Below are positions 21,965 to 34,384 of a stretch of 64,000 nucleotides of DNA, in pieces. Position 1 is the stretch's first letter, and every line of letters starts with the position of its first letter. The DNA comes from Impatiens glandulifera (taxonomy: Eukaryota > Streptophyta > Magnoliopsida > Ericales > Balsaminaceae): assembly GCF_907164915.1 (NCBI RefSeq), contig NC_061863.1, forward strand, positions 41,451,382 to 41,515,381. The letters are read 5' to 3'. The notes beneath the pieces are model-generated. The model was not told where the DNA came from. It made no database searches and was given only the letters and a program-made list of their open reading frames with translations. Made by a program: the position numbers and the translations under genes.

Positions 21965-24120
21965 TTAATCAAAACAATTAATTAGATTAGTTATTGTGAT
22001 AATTAAAGTCTAATTAATTATAGAAAATGGCCATAACAAAAATAAAATTATTTGGGATGTTGTATTCATTTTATCTTAAAATAATTTAAAAAAAAAATCA
22101 AGGGATTAAAATAAATAACTTAGAATGAAATGAGGTACCCTTTTCATCTCTAAAATTATTTTATTAACCTTAAAAGTATAAAAAAAAATAATTTGGCAAT
22201 AAAATTGTCATATTTATTTTAATATTTTATGTATTTCAAAATATTTCAAAATTAAAGCCAAAAGGGTGAAAGAAAAATAAATTTCAAACAAACCTTTAAG
22301 GTTTTAAAACAAAAATAAAACCAGTAATCGAGTATAGTCGAAACTTGGAGAAGAAGCTACAACCAAAACATAACCGATGGATGAGCGTTGGATTGTCATC
22401 CAACGCACTAGACACACCCGCATAGTCGATTGTAACTGAAGGAGCGCACGTCTGCGCCTCACCATATCGGCTAATGCTCGTGTTTGGAACGCTAATGGAG
22501 CGCCCGATCGCCAATAACGCTTGAAGGATCGCTAACGGAACGCGCTGTGATCATCAATGCGCATGAAATAGTGTTGTTTTAAGCCACGATTGTCTTCTTC
22601 CTCGTGATGACCGGAAGAAGAAGAATTGACACCATCTTTGATTTTTCAAAGATGGAACTCAGTCGTTTGTCAACCATTTCGGCTGATTTGAAAGGTAAAC
22701 TGATCACCCTACAAATCATTTCCCCTGCAATCATAAGTATTAATCATACCTATTTCGACAAGTTGAATGAAGAACAACCAAAACGTCATTAATGGCTTTT
22801 GGCTAATTCAATCCACTTGAAATCTCCACCAAAGATTATGCTTTATAAATAGCTTCCCTCAACACTTCCGAAGGCAAGATATAACATCTCAAGTCTCAAA
22901 TCAAAAGAAATAAAAAAATCCTCCATTGAAGATCAAAACTTCGGAATTTTGAATCTTCTGTGTAATGATCTAAAGCTTGGATCCAGGCATCCCATAAGTT
23001 TTCTTAAGGTCTAAGGAGTGTTCTTCAATTCTTGATAAACTTTCAATCATCCTTTAATTAATACTTCTAGTTTGAAATTGAAATTTTTATATTTCAATTT
23101 TCATAAGTTTGTATACTTTCTGATTGTTGGATTTTAGATTGGAAATTGATCCTAGGATCATTTCTAAGCTTTATGTTTAGGTTAGAATCAATCCATCAAC
23201 CTTAAAAAGAAAAAATCAAATTTGAATTTTGAAAATCCAAATATCAAGTTTACTGTTATTGAGTTAATACTCAAGAAAAGATGCCTAAAATCATCCCAAT
23301 ATGTTTCTAATGATGTTGAACAACTATTTGGATCATGTTTGATTCATTCCGATCATGTTTGATAAAAATCAAAATTTTCAAAATAATTGTAAGTTTTGAG
23401 TTTTTGAAATGTCCCAAACTAACAACTTGTTTTATGTTTTGGTATCAATCAAGTATATGAAGTATAATGAAGCTATTGGCTATCTTCTACACTTCAAAAC
23501 AACATTAAACAAAAAACCCAATTTTTGGTTACAAACTGTTTTTAAAAGATTGATCATCACCTAGGTCGATTAATACCTTGAGGCGATGTTCTAAATATTC
23601 CTAATAGCTTTGTGAAGCTACCCAGACCCTTGGATAGAAGAATATAAGCCCCATTAAAATTGCAAAACCTGTAATTTTGATGTTCTTGAGGACCGATAGG
23701 TCCGACCGAGAAACTGAACCTAAGACCGATAGGTTCGACCGAGGCTTTTTAGCTAGGATCGAGAGTTCCGACCGATGTTCTTCATCTAGGAATGAAGATT
23801 TTTACATCCGACCGAGAGGTCAGACCTAGGATCGAGAACTCCCAAACCAAGGATCGATGAATTCCACCTAGGACCAATAGGTCTAATCTAAGACTGAGGA
23901 ATCTCGACTCCGACCGAGAATTCTCAAACCTAGGACCCATAAAATTAGCACAAGACTAACTCTTGACCGATGGTTTTTACACCCCGACCGATAATTTTAT
24001 ACAATGATAAAGAGTCCTTAGCACCTTGAACGAGGCTTCTTATATCGGAATTATGGGTCTAGCCGAGGGTCCTAGATCCCGACCGATGAAAATGAACCCA
24101 AGGCCTAGGACCCCGGTTCT
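21965..24120 (+). repeat. Dispersed repeat 'A' (LTR- or foldback-arm-like)
   Basis: About 2.2 kb related, on the opposite strand, to 49951-52140. Shared blocks in order: AACAATTAATTAG near 21985; the ATTTTAATATTT...GTATTT block; CCATTTCGGCT(G/C)ATTT at 22673; TGATCACCCTA; TAAAGCTTGGATC at 22972; the long AATTG/ATTTCAA block; AATTTTGAAAATCCAAAT; GATCATGTTTGAT; CAAGTATATG; GATCATCA(C/T)CTA(G/A)GTCGATT; and CTTTGTGAAGCTACCCA at 23610. A TATA-like TATAAATAG lies at 22844-22852. It ends in a GACCGA-type minisatellite. It could be an LTR or one arm of a very large foldback element. No coding frame is supported. Confidence 0.7.
23690..24115 (+). repeat. GACCGA/GGTC minisatellite of repeat A
   Basis: Degenerate repeats of GACCGATAGGTCCGACCGAG, (C)CTAGGATCGAGA and similar words. 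The array is interrupted at 24121 by a foldback element and picks up again at 26593-26700. Confidence 0.8.
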
Positions 24121-25503
24121 AAGGCCTGTTTGATTCATATTTTCAAAATCCAAAATTATTTTTGTACTTCTGGAATCTCAAATCATTTTCTAAAATTACC
24201 AAAAAATTAGAGAATATTTTAAAAATATTTTTGGATGTTTCTATAAAAAATTTTCTTAACAAAGGCCTACTTATGATTTATTTTTATACTCTAATGCCTT
24301 TAAAAACTGATGTTCTTTAGATACTTCCCTTCCTAGTCAACATCATCAACAATAGGTACCAATATTTAAATATTGTTGTTATAATATTATAAATAACGCT
24401 AAAACATATGCATGCCTAGGACTGGAAGAATAATCGGTAAAAATAAAATGTTATACAACCGATTTTCAAAAACCAAAATTATACTTAGAGACCGTTTTAA
24501 AACGGGTACGAAGAACAAAGCACAAAAGTCCTTTCCCGAGTATGACCAAACTACGAACCAAAAAGAAACTTTAGCTAAATACGTTTGTACACGTATGTCA
24601 CTTTTATTGTTTTTACAAAAATCAATTGGTGAATCTGTTTCAAATAAATAATCTTTTAAATTAATTATTTTAAATTAATTTAAACAATAGATTTCTAAAA
24701 AAATTAAATTGTGATTTGATTACGGTAAATTCTCCGGATTATTCAAATTTGAACTGAAATTAATTATTTTATAATTAATTTCAAAAGTTGTCAGGAATTA
24801 TTCGAAACTTTTTAAAATAATGTTTTAAAAAGATCTTAACACGCAAACTGAGGTTAATTAAGACAAATGAACCTCGAGCTTGTCGCAGAATCGAAAGGTT
24901 TGATTTTTTTAGAAATCCTTTAGTTTAAATCAATTAAAAACATAATTAATTTAAAAATTGTTTATTTTGAAACAAAATGCCAATTGATGTTGAAAATAAA
25001 TAAAAGTTATCATACGTGTATAAACGCACGTATAAACGTATTGATTAGAGTTTTCTTTTAGTTCATAGTTTGGTGATACTTGGAAAAGGGATTCCACACA
25101 TCATCATTCGTACCCGTTTTATAAACGGTCTCTACTTATAAATTTATCTTTTTGAAAATTGGTTATATAACGTTTGTGTTTATAACCGATTATTCTTCCG
25201 GTCCTAATCATGTTTATAGGTTTAGCGTTATTTAAAATATTGAAACATAAATATATAAATGCACACATGTTGTTAATGACGTTGATTATGGAGGAAATAC
25301 TTGAAGAACATCAGTCATTTTTAAGGATGTTAGAGTTTAGAAATAAACACCAAACAAGGTCTAGTCAAAATATTTGTTGAGAAAATATTCCGAAAATATT
25401 TTGAAATCATTTCCAAAACTCTCAGAATTTTTAGAAAATGATTTGGGGTCTCAAAATTACAAAATAATTTTTGATTTTGAAAAGTGGAACCAAACAGGCC
25501 TTA
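24121..25503. mobile_element. Foldback element with ~400-bp terminal inverted repeats
   Basis: The left arm (24121 to about 24515) starts AAGGCCTGTTTGATTC. The right arm (about 25106-25503), read on the minus strand, starts TAAGGCCTGTTTGGTTCC. The arms pair along their length, including AATCATTTTCTAAAA, AAATAACGCTAAA, GGAAGAATAATCGGT and GAGACCGTTTTAAAACGGG against GAGACCGTTTATAAAACGGG. The ~590-bp centre is AT-rich and non-coding. It interrupts the minisatellite of repeat A. Confidence 0.82.
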
Positions 25504-25504
25504 G

Positions 25505-26584
25505 CAGGGGCAGAGCCAGGAAAAAAATTCTCCCTGAGCTAAAATATTTTTACACAAAAATCAATATAATACAATAATAAAAACATGGTAATGAAACTGA
25601 CGTTGTTATTTTCAGATTTAGATCTCAGATACTCCGACAATATAGGTTGATACGACCTTATTATTTTAATGTAAGTTCGTCTAATTTTATCATGTTAATC
25701 GATGTCGGCACATAAAAATACGCAATTTAGGATTTTGTTTAAGGATAGTTTCATCAAACTAATTAATTTTCGAGATTTAGAAGGAGATTATAAATTATAA
25801 TAAGAAATGATTGTATTTGTTTCGATCTCCTCAAGTTTATTTCATAGCGCGAGAAGAAAATAAAACATGAACATTTGATTCTCATTTATGAAATCTCACT
25901 TTTTTTAATTTGACATTAAAAAATTGTTAAATATCAATATTCTAAACTTATATATTAGATATTATAAAAATTATCATCAAAACATGAAGGATATAAAAAT
26001 AATTCAAACATAAATGTCTATAATACTTCGTATACTAATAAAATGAAAGATAAAAAATACAAGAAATTATACTTAACTTAGAGAGAATGAATTTCATTCT
26101 GATCCGGCCTAATAAAAGAGACAAAAATATGTCTGAGTAACAGATACTGAATTTGAATATAGTCTGAAAATAGAGTAAATTAGGAGTTATGAAAAGAGAG
26201 GAATTAAGGGTTAAAAACTATAAATAAATTATACAAATTGTAGTGATGGGTCACTTAATATATTTAATTACTATATAATAAATTATATAATTTAGGAGAG
26301 ACATGTTATATTATTATATAGTAAATTATATATTTTTTTTTATTAAATTTTATATAGTAAATTATATAATTTTTTTTTATTAAACTTCCTTTATTCTCCT
26401 TTCTGCTAGATTTATATAAAAAAAATTATCCATCAACAGAGCGGACCGTGCTGAGAATTCCCTTTTACTCTCACTCTGTATACTTTATAAAGATTTACTC
26501 CCTCTCTATATAAAAATTTGTGAATCAGCGGAAAAGGACACCTGGGCTACAGCCCAGGCATGGTTATACGGTGGCTCCGCCCTG
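25505..26584. mobile_element. 1,080-bp non-autonomous hAT element with perfect TSD
   Basis: Left end CAGGGGCAGAGCCAGG; right end ...GGTGGCTCCGCCCTG, an imperfect inverted pair of the plant hAT CAGGGGCGGAGCC type. GGCCTTAG flanks it exactly at 25497-25504 and 26585-26592, the 8-bp TSD expected for hAT. No transposase frame remains. It inserted at the right tip of the foldback element, so it is younger than that element. Confidence 0.92.
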
Positions 26585-26592
26585 GGCCTTAG

Positions 26593-26700
26593 ATCGAATT
26601 CCTAAGCTTTGGGTTTGATTATATCGGTCGAGGTCTGGAGACCCTCGGTCTAGGTGTTAAGGACTTCCGGTCCTTGGTTAGGATTTCCCGGTCTAGAGTA
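26593..26700 (+). repeat. Continuation of repeat A minisatellite
   Basis: TATCGGTCGAGGTCTGGAGA and CCTCGGTCTAGG, CTTCCGGTCCTTGG, TCCCGGTCTAG continue the GGTC/GACC repeats cut off at 24120. Confidence 0.7.
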
Positions 26701-26735
26701 TAAACCTATAAATCATTTTATTTTTTCAAAAAGCG

Positions 26736-26940
26736 ACAAATAAGATCGGCACAATCAGCACGATCTACACAATCGGCACGTTCGGCACGAACGACACAAA
26801 CAACACAATCGGCACGAACGACACAATCGACACGATCGGCACAATCAGCACAATCGGCACGAACGACACAATCGGCACGATCGACACAATCGACACGATC
26901 GGCACAATCGGCACGATCGACACGAATGACACAAACGACA
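26736..26940 (+). repeat. ~10-bp CACGATCGG minisatellite
   Basis: About 20 copies of a 9-11-bp unit, (G)GCACGATC(G) alternating with (G)ACACAATC(G) and (G)GCACGAAC(G). It creates a repetitive Cys/Asp/Arg/Val frame on the minus strand that should not be taken for a gene. It lies just before the LINE and may belong to its 5' UTR. Confidence 0.85.
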
Positions 26941-27452
26941 CAGATTCTCGCCGCGACCGCGCTTCTACATTGGAAGTCAGCCGCCATCCTCCAGCACCTT
27001 CGATCGGTTGTCGTGCGTCCTCTGGAACGTGTTATGTTGTGCAAGGAACGGTCGCGGTCATCTTCTTCTACTGTCGATCGGAGCATTTCGTCAAAACCCC
27101 CTTCTATAGAGACCTGTCGTCGAATCGGTGTCTGTCGCCCTCCTCTCCTCACTTTTCGCTTACAGGTTAGTTCGGACCTCGGTCGGGACACCAAACCACA
27201 CCGCGAGGTGCAGGTAGGTCTCCATTGAACTTTTTTCTCGCCGTTTGAATCATGTGTTCGGTCTGGAGGAAGCTTTTCTAGCTACAGACTGTTCCAAAAT
27301 TGCTTAAACCCTTTCTTTTTTGAGCAATTATCTTTAAGCCCTGTTCCGGTGCGATTGGTTTCCAATCGTGTTGTTTGCGCCCACCCTTTGCTGTAGAATT
27401 CCAACATCTGTGTCTCCTTTGAAGATTAGGCAGTTTACGCTTGATCTTTCCA
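26941..27452 (+). other. Probable 5' UTR of the LINE
   Basis: GC-richer than its surroundings and without a supported ORF. It leads directly into the first LINE-type reading frame. The 5' end of the element cannot be placed. Confidence 0.4.
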
Positions 27453-30400
27453 ATGAATGGTACGCTCTCGTCCATTGTTGTTACTCGGGAAAGGAGCGTC
27501 CTTCAAGTCCTCCCTGATGATCCTAAGAAGGTGCTGAAGGGGCCTTCGAAAAATAATAAGGCTAGGTCTGATAGACGAACTCGCATGTCTCTTAACAATT
27601 CCAGGAAGCAGAAGCCATAAATCATGTATGAAATTCTAAAAAATGGAAAAGATGCGCCTATTGATTCTATGCCAAATACATCATCGGGTATGCGTCTTTT
27701 CCACATGCTGATGAATTAAATGAGAATAGTTCTATTGGGGATTAATACTGTAATGATATGCATGTTCATAATATAAATGATAGGACTTTTATTCCAGAAA
27801 TATATGTTGTTATTGGAATTTCTACACAGAATGGACCATTAGGGTCTCTAGTTGGTACCCTAGATCTGACCGATCATTCTGTTGGGAAATTGGATTTGAA
27901 ATCTTGCTTGGATGAAACTGATGATAATCGGATTTTTTGTGCTGAAAATTCGGTCCCAAAGTTGGAAATAATTTGTCAAAAGGGCTCTAAGGTAATGCAG
28001 GAAAATGACATAAATTGTACAGGTTTATCGGATCCTATTGAAAGCTCAATGTTGGGGTCTATTTCTGAATCGGGTGAAAACATTAAGCTGAGATCTATGT
28101 CTGTTTTGAATGATCCTACTGAAGTTGATATTGGGGTTCCTATTGAGGTAAATATGATAGGGCTGAATAAGACTACTGGTCGAGAATCAGTAGGTTCAAA
28201 GAATATTACAAGGTTGAGATTAGTTTCAAAACCAGGAAAACATGACAGTTTGGGTTATTCAGTTGCAGAGAAATATTAGAAAATAGAGTTTACCGGTCCT
28301 ATTAGAGAGGATGATGAACTGGGCAAAATGGGTCATATTGAAATTGCCTCTACATAGTTGGAGATATCAGCTTCTCAGAGTCTATTGGGTCCAAATAATG
28401 AATAATTTCAGAATCTTGTTCTGTAATGGGAAATCTTACAAAACTGAAAGTCTTGGGTTCCATTGATGATCAGAATGCTAAGTCTACCTGCCATACTAAG
28501 GATCAGATGACAAGTCAGACAACAAGACTATGGACTATGCTAGAAAAAGGTTGGACAGAAGATACTAAATGCGCCTAGGATTCTAAAACTAAGGCTAATA
28601 TTGTAGGATCTTCTACACATCTAGTTGAAACTGTTGAAGGACATAGTCTAACAGAATCTAGAAACACTAAAGAAATTGAATCTAAGTTGGAGCTGGTCAT
28701 GGAAATAAATTCAGCTAAATCAGAAAAGCTTAATAAAATAAATCTAAAGGATGATGAACTGAACTTGATTGGTATAGTCAATGGTGAAAGCTTGATTGAG
28801 AATTATATTGATTCGTTGGTTGATGGCACCATGAATGACAATCTGTTTGAAAATCTGGGTCTGGGTATGGATCTCATGGAAGCTACAAATAAGTTGGGTC
28901 ATAATATAAGTCAGGGTATAAAATGTGAAGAATGTATGAAACTGAAAGAATTAGCCAATGGTTTTCGCTTGACTGAGTCTGATAAGGGGTTAGCTAACGG
29001 TTTTCGCTTGGCTGAGTCTGATATGGGGTTAGCCAACAGTTTTCGCTTGGCTGAGTTTGAAAAAGATAATTTGGTTGCTCACATAAGCCTTGGTGCTACT
29101 TACATTTCTGGTCATACAATTGCTGCCTCTTCCAGTCCTAATCGACAAGATGATAACTCTACAATCAAAGCTATGAGCCACCAGTCGAATCAAAAAGAAC
29201 CAAAACATGGATGTTGATTTGGAATCAGACGATAGCACTGACTATGATGAGACAATAAAAGTCCATTAAGAAGATGTCAGCAACAAAGATCAAACCAAAA
29301 GTAAAGGGGCATAGTTCTTCCAAAACAAGTGCTGAAATTGAAAGGATCGGTCAAGTAACAGGATCAAATAATTCTAAAACAGCTAATAAGGGTAAGAATG
29401 AATCGAAAATCAAAGAAATTAAAAACATGAAGGAAAATAACTTAAGTTCCAAGAAAAATGCTGAAGTAAATCCCAAGGAATCTGTGACACCCGAGGCTAA
29501 CACTAAGATATTGAACATGGGTGCGTTTTCTCCACTCGTTAATCTAGATCCTGAAATTCCAATTGATAGCATTCAAAAGAGGAAAACTGGCACACAAGAG
29601 AAAAGTACTGAAGGAGATATTCTAAAAAAGATTGGAACAATTGAAGGCAACAGTTTTGTGGGAAATATAAGGGTTAAATAGGCCGAAAAGAACAAAAAAG
29701 TCAAGAAAGATAGCAACCCTGAAATAGTCATCTCCTCATCTCCTCCTATTACTGCAATTCCTGACAAAGAAAATACTCAGGCTGATAACAAGGATCCAAC
29801 TACTGGTCCAACGTGGTCAATGAGGAAAAACGAAATAGCAAATTTGGTAGGACTGAGAAACCAGATGAAGAAACTATTTTTCCAAGTTAATAAACAAGAG
29901 ATTACGATGCCCCAGGAAAGAAATGATCAATCGAATGCTCAGTTCAACAGTCACTATTTAAAGAATTGGAATCTCTTCAACAAAGACTAATATGATGAAG
30001 TGATCAAGTGGACGGTTGACGCCATGAAGGAAATTTCTAAATGTAATAAAACAAAGGTGTATACAATAATGAGCAACCCAAACAAAACCTGGCAAGAAGG
30101 AAAGGTGTGGAATGGAAATGCCATGAATGATCCAGAAATGGGAAAATTCTAGATAGACACCTTATACCCAAATTTAATTACAATTGATCATCCGCACCGG
30201 TTTGAGCTCCCACCAGAAATTGAAGAAAAATTCGTAGAGGCATGGGAGTTTGTCATAGTTGGTCACTTTATGGGCAACATGAAGGCACCATTTGCTAAGG
30301 TTAAAAGAACGTTGATGGGTTAGTGGGAATTCTCTAGTCTGGAGAGGATCACAATCAATGATCACGGATTCTACTTTATATCCTTCAGGAATGGAAGCGA

Positions 30401-31600
30401 AATAAAGCCGATCATAAAGAGCGAATATACCTTTATCAAAGGAAAAAGATTCAAGTTGTACAAGTGGAGCGAAAAACTTAATACTAATCATAGACCACCT
30501 GAACTTGAACAAATCTGGGTGAATCTCAAGAATGTTCCACCACACCTGTGCAACCCAATGGGCCTTGCCTATATTTCAAGCATTATAGGCAAACCACTTA
30601 TGTTTGACCCAGCAATGGAAGGCTACGAGCGTGCATCTGTGGCCAGAGTTAGTGTCGAAATCCATCCAAGTATCTCTCTTCCAATTAAGCTTGAACTTAA
30701 AGATAGATTGAGAAATTTATTTGACATTGGAGTACAATACGAATGGAAACCAAATCGATGTATATGGTGTAGCACTTTCACACACGCTACGAATAAATGT
30801 TCAGTCAATAATAATTTAAAATCGAAGGCCAATAACAATGCTTAGGAAGACGGTATCAATGACTCTAACCAGGCTCAGGTTGAGAGAAACGTGAACTGGT
30901 CTGAACTTAACATCAATGAACACACTGATAATGATAGGATGGGAAACCAAAAGCAAGAACAAATAAGGGTAAGGAAGAAGATAGAAAAAAGAATGAAGTG
31001 GGTAAGGGTACAAGCTGGCCCTGCTAACGCTGATCCTATCGGTCATGTTTAGGGCACCGGTCCTAGGCATTCTGTTTTCTCAAGAATATGTCCTATTCAA
31101 AACGTCGATCATAGTTAGGATATCGGTCCAAATAAAGCTGAACATAGCCACACTAGTCCTAGAGTTTCTCATAATGCTACCGTACCTAGCTATATTGACC
31201 ATGTTAAGCCTGGTCTTAGACTTGCTAATTCGGATACTACTCAAGCTACCAGACTTACTACTACCGGTCCTGATTAAAATGTTCTGGTTCTAAAGTTTCT
31301 GGAATTCAAAGATCTATGGAACGGGAAATACTTGACCCATATGAAACAAGAAAAATTGGGTCTGATGGCACTCCAATAGGTCATGAGTCCACTCTTCACA
31401 ATTCCAGGAATGCAAGCAGGAACCAAAAAAGCAATGTCATCAGAATTCGAAATGACCCGATCCATGGGCTTAGAGCCACCTTTCAAGATAATGAACAAGA
31501 AAATCCTGGACAAAAAAATATTGAAAAACCAACAAGCAATAGAGAAGCTCTTGAGAATGAACTAGAAAATCTTGGTTTTGTAAAATTAAAAGATCAAGTG
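27453..31600 (+). pseudogene. L1-type LINE ORF1 (DUF4283 + zinc knuckle), decayed
   Basis: A likely start ATG at 27453 opens a basic N-terminal segment (MNGTLSSIVVTRERS). The reading then continues in pieces with frame changes and stops (27758-28279, 28687-29217, 29274-29681). From about 30150 to 30845 a single frame with one TAG near 30320 carries the plant LINE ORF1 DUF4283-type domain, including IWVNLKNVPPHLCNPMG. It ends in a zinc knuckle, CIWCSTFTHATNKC (C-x2-C-x4-H-x4-C), near 30757-30798. ORF1 proteins bind LINE RNA. The frame is broken in several places and cannot make a full protein. Three in-frame copies of a 13-residue unit lie at 28951-29067. Confidence 0.8.
28951..29067 (+). repeat. 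Three 39-bp in-frame repeats in LINE ORF1
   Basis: Units at 28951-28989, 28990-29028 and 29029-29067 encode variants of LANGFRLAESDMG. The period is a multiple of three, so the frame is kept. Confidence 0.9.
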
Positions 31601-31960
31601 TAAAAGAAGACAATTTGGTCTTGAATAAGGCAGTGAGCCTTGGTTTGAAGTAGAGCGGATTAAAATCGATAACAGACATGAATCCAGTAGTGAAGAGGTT
31701 CAAAGTCAGAAAAGATGTACTAAAGAAGAACAAGCTGAAAAACGAAGACATAGTAGAAAGATTTTGGATCTAGAAGCCACCGACTCTATAACGAGAGAAG
31801 ATGAGATCTATGTAAGACAACCCCCACTTAATGTGAATAGTATTCCATGTAATCAAGCTGTAACCATTGAGGATAGCGAGACAAGTGATGCTTACGATTT
31901 TTCTAATGAAGAGGTCCAAGACAGTCTAGAAAGTTAGAAACCCAACACTTATATCCATTC

Positions 31961-32473
31961 ATGAATATAGTGACATGGAACATAAGGGGACTCAATGACC
32001 CTCTAAAATGCAAAGAAATCAAGAGGATCATTGAGAACCAGAAGATCACTATTATGGGTATTCTTGAGACAAAAGTCAAAAGCCGGAACGTTGAGAATGT
32101 TAGCAAACTATGTATTGATAGCAACTGGGAAATAATTCACAACTCAAATGACAAAACAAACAGAATCTGGGTTATTTGGGATAACAAAGTTGCTGAGTTC
32201 AGAGCTCTCTTTTTGAATAATCAAGCAATCCTAGTGGAGGTCAAAGACAGAATCACAATAATCCTGTTTAATCTTGCTATTGTCTATGCTAACAACTCAA
32301 GTACTGACAAAAGACTCCTCTGGAATTGTCTTAGAAACTGGATCAGTAGTGATAAATCTTGGGCTTTACTTAGTTATTACAACGTAACTAGAAACAAATC
32401 TGATCGTAGCCTAGAATCTGAAATAAGTCGGGGTATGATTGACTTTAATGACTGTATCAGAGATATGGGTTGT
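31961..32473 (+). pseudogene. LINE ORF2 endonuclease, N-terminal part (interrupted)
   Basis: Starts MNIVTWNIRGLNDPLKC and continues with IMGILETKVK, the N and E motifs of the apurinic-type L1 endonuclease. The GDxNV motif is changed to SYYNV (32370-32385), so one catalytic Asp position looks lost. At 32473 the frame is cut by the copia LTR insertion. The missing continuation is found after the LTRs at 34385 and again at 47825. TSD GTTGT (32469-32473) marks the insertion point. Confidence 0.88.
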
Positions 32474-34379
32474 TGTTAGGATCGGGGTCGCCCTTGGAGG
32501 ACCGGGGTGTTCCGGTTTCGGAAGGGTTGCCGCTTACAACAACATAACACACAATTTGGTGATAGTCCGGTTAAAGACTACAACCGTTCTCAACACTACG
32601 CAAACTGTCACAGACTCTTAAACCGGGTTCAAGGGCGGAAATGTCTGTTTCAGTCTGAAGCAACACACACGACTTGGATGAGATTTATGAGGAGTCGGTT
32701 TAAGGAGTATGTATAGACCGATTTTGATTATAGGAGTAGGATTATATTTCGGATAGTATTGGTTCGGTTTTAAAGTAAATAAGCAGGAAATAAGTAAAAG
32801 ACACAAGACATGATTTTTTATGGATGTTCGGAGCAAATCCTCCTACGTCACCCCTTCCTCTCAGATTATGAGAAGGATCTCCACTAACTTTCAAAGTTAC
32901 AACACTTACAATACCGGTCGAGCCTAACTCGCTACTCGCCGGTTACACCAAATCACTCTTGATGTAATGCAATAACACAATACAATAAAGCTTTCGATAA
33001 ATGAAACAATAGTTTTAGATCGCGCGTGAGATTTCTTTCTCTCTCTTAAAATATTTCAGAACCGTATTTAATGAAGTCGCTTCATCTTCCTTTTATAGTG
33101 AAAAAGATCCTAACGGTCATCTTCTTCTCTCACTGTGGGATTGGTCAGTTTGAAGCCACGCCGGTTCAGAGATGTTAAAGAAACTCTGTTTAGTATTGAT
33201 GAGAATAAAATCCCGGGTCTTGATGGGTTGCCGATTACAACAACACAACACACAATTTGGTGATTGTCTGGTTAAAGACTACAACCGTTCTCAACACTAC
33301 ACAAACTGTCACAGACTCTTGAACCGGGTTCAAGGACGGAAATGTCTGTTTCAGTCTGAAACAACACACACGACTTGGATGAGGTTTATGAGGATTCGGT
33401 TTAAGGAGTATGTATAGACCGATTTTGATTATAGGAGTAAGATTATATTTCGGATAGTATTGGTTCGGTTTTAAAGTAAATAAGCAGGAAATAAGTAAAA
33501 GACACAAGACAAGATTTTTTATGGATGTTCGGAGCAAATCCTCCTACGTCACCCCTTCCTCTCAGATTATGAGAAGGATCTCCACTAACTTTCAAAGTTA
33601 CAACACTTACAATACCGGTCGAGCCTAACTCGCTACTCGCCGGTTACACCAAATCACTCTTGATGTAATGCAATAACACAATACAATAAAGCTTTCGGTA
33701 AATGAAACAATAGTTTTAGATCGCGCGTGAGATTTCTTTCTCTCTCTTAAAATATTTCAGAACCGTATTTAATGAAGTCGCTTCATCTTCCTTTTATAGT
33801 GAAAAAGATCCTAACGGTCATCTTCTTCTCTCACTGTGGGATTGGTCAGTTTGAAGCCACGCCGGTTCAGAGATGTTGCGTGCACGTTTCAACTTCCTTA
33901 CACTTGGCAAGCATGCATATAGCGGTCAGGTATGGATGACGTAGCCGGCTTGCAGTTTTGGACATGTGTCAGACATGCACCTTCCGGCTGTCTGAGTCAG
34001 ATCTTCGGATCAGCAAATCATCATTGTTTTTATCACTTGCTTCTGATCCGGATCTTATCTTCTTATATTTTCCCAAGACACGTCTATTTCGTCATATTAC
34101 GTCATCTTTGTAATTCCGAGTTTCCGGTTGACTCTTTCATAGTGTGGTCCGACTGGAGTATGAACTTTTTCTTTGCTAGCCGGTCTGTTTAAGATGTTGA
34201 AGTCGGTTCCTCTTGATCATGACTTGACCATCTGGAGCCGGATTGCTTTGATGTATTCTTTGGCCGGTTTATGTAGTCTCCAGCCGGCTTATATGACTTG
34301 GTCTGTTCCTGCACATGAGAGTTAATAGTAGCTTAGTTTTTTGGCCGCTTAAAAATTAATTACTTAATTTTTCTTATCA
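32474..34379 (-). mobile_element. Copia LTR, left copy, with internal duplication
   Basis: Compared with the 1.2-kb LTR at 46617-47819, this copy reads as LTR bases 1 to ~703 (32474-33176), then ~50 bp of LINE RT sequence (33177-33226), then the LTR again from about base 56 to its end (33225-34379). It is flanked by GTTGT at 32469-32473 and 34380-34384, the 5-bp TSD of a copia insertion, so by itself it looks like a solo LTR in the LINE. A TATA-like CACTATAAAAGG lies on the minus strand in each copy (near 33100 and 33800). Confidence 0.85.
33177..33226 (+). other. LINE RT filler inside the LTR
   Basis: AAAGAAACTCTGTTTAGTAT and the following bases match the LINE RT at 48648-48692. The left joint shares GTT and the right joint shares GGGTT with the LTR, i.e. 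microhomology at both ends. Confidence 0.85.
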
Positions 34380-34384
34380 GTTGT

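Noticed and set aside
26718..27194. 158-residue minus-strand ORF rich in Cys, Asp and Arg
   Set aside because: It is a translation of the ~10-bp minisatellite and its flank; composition follows the repeat, with no domain.
33932..34192. 86-residue plus-strand ORF, repeated at 47372-47632
   Set aside because: Lies within the copia LTR on the antisense strand; conserved only because the LTRs are copies of each other.
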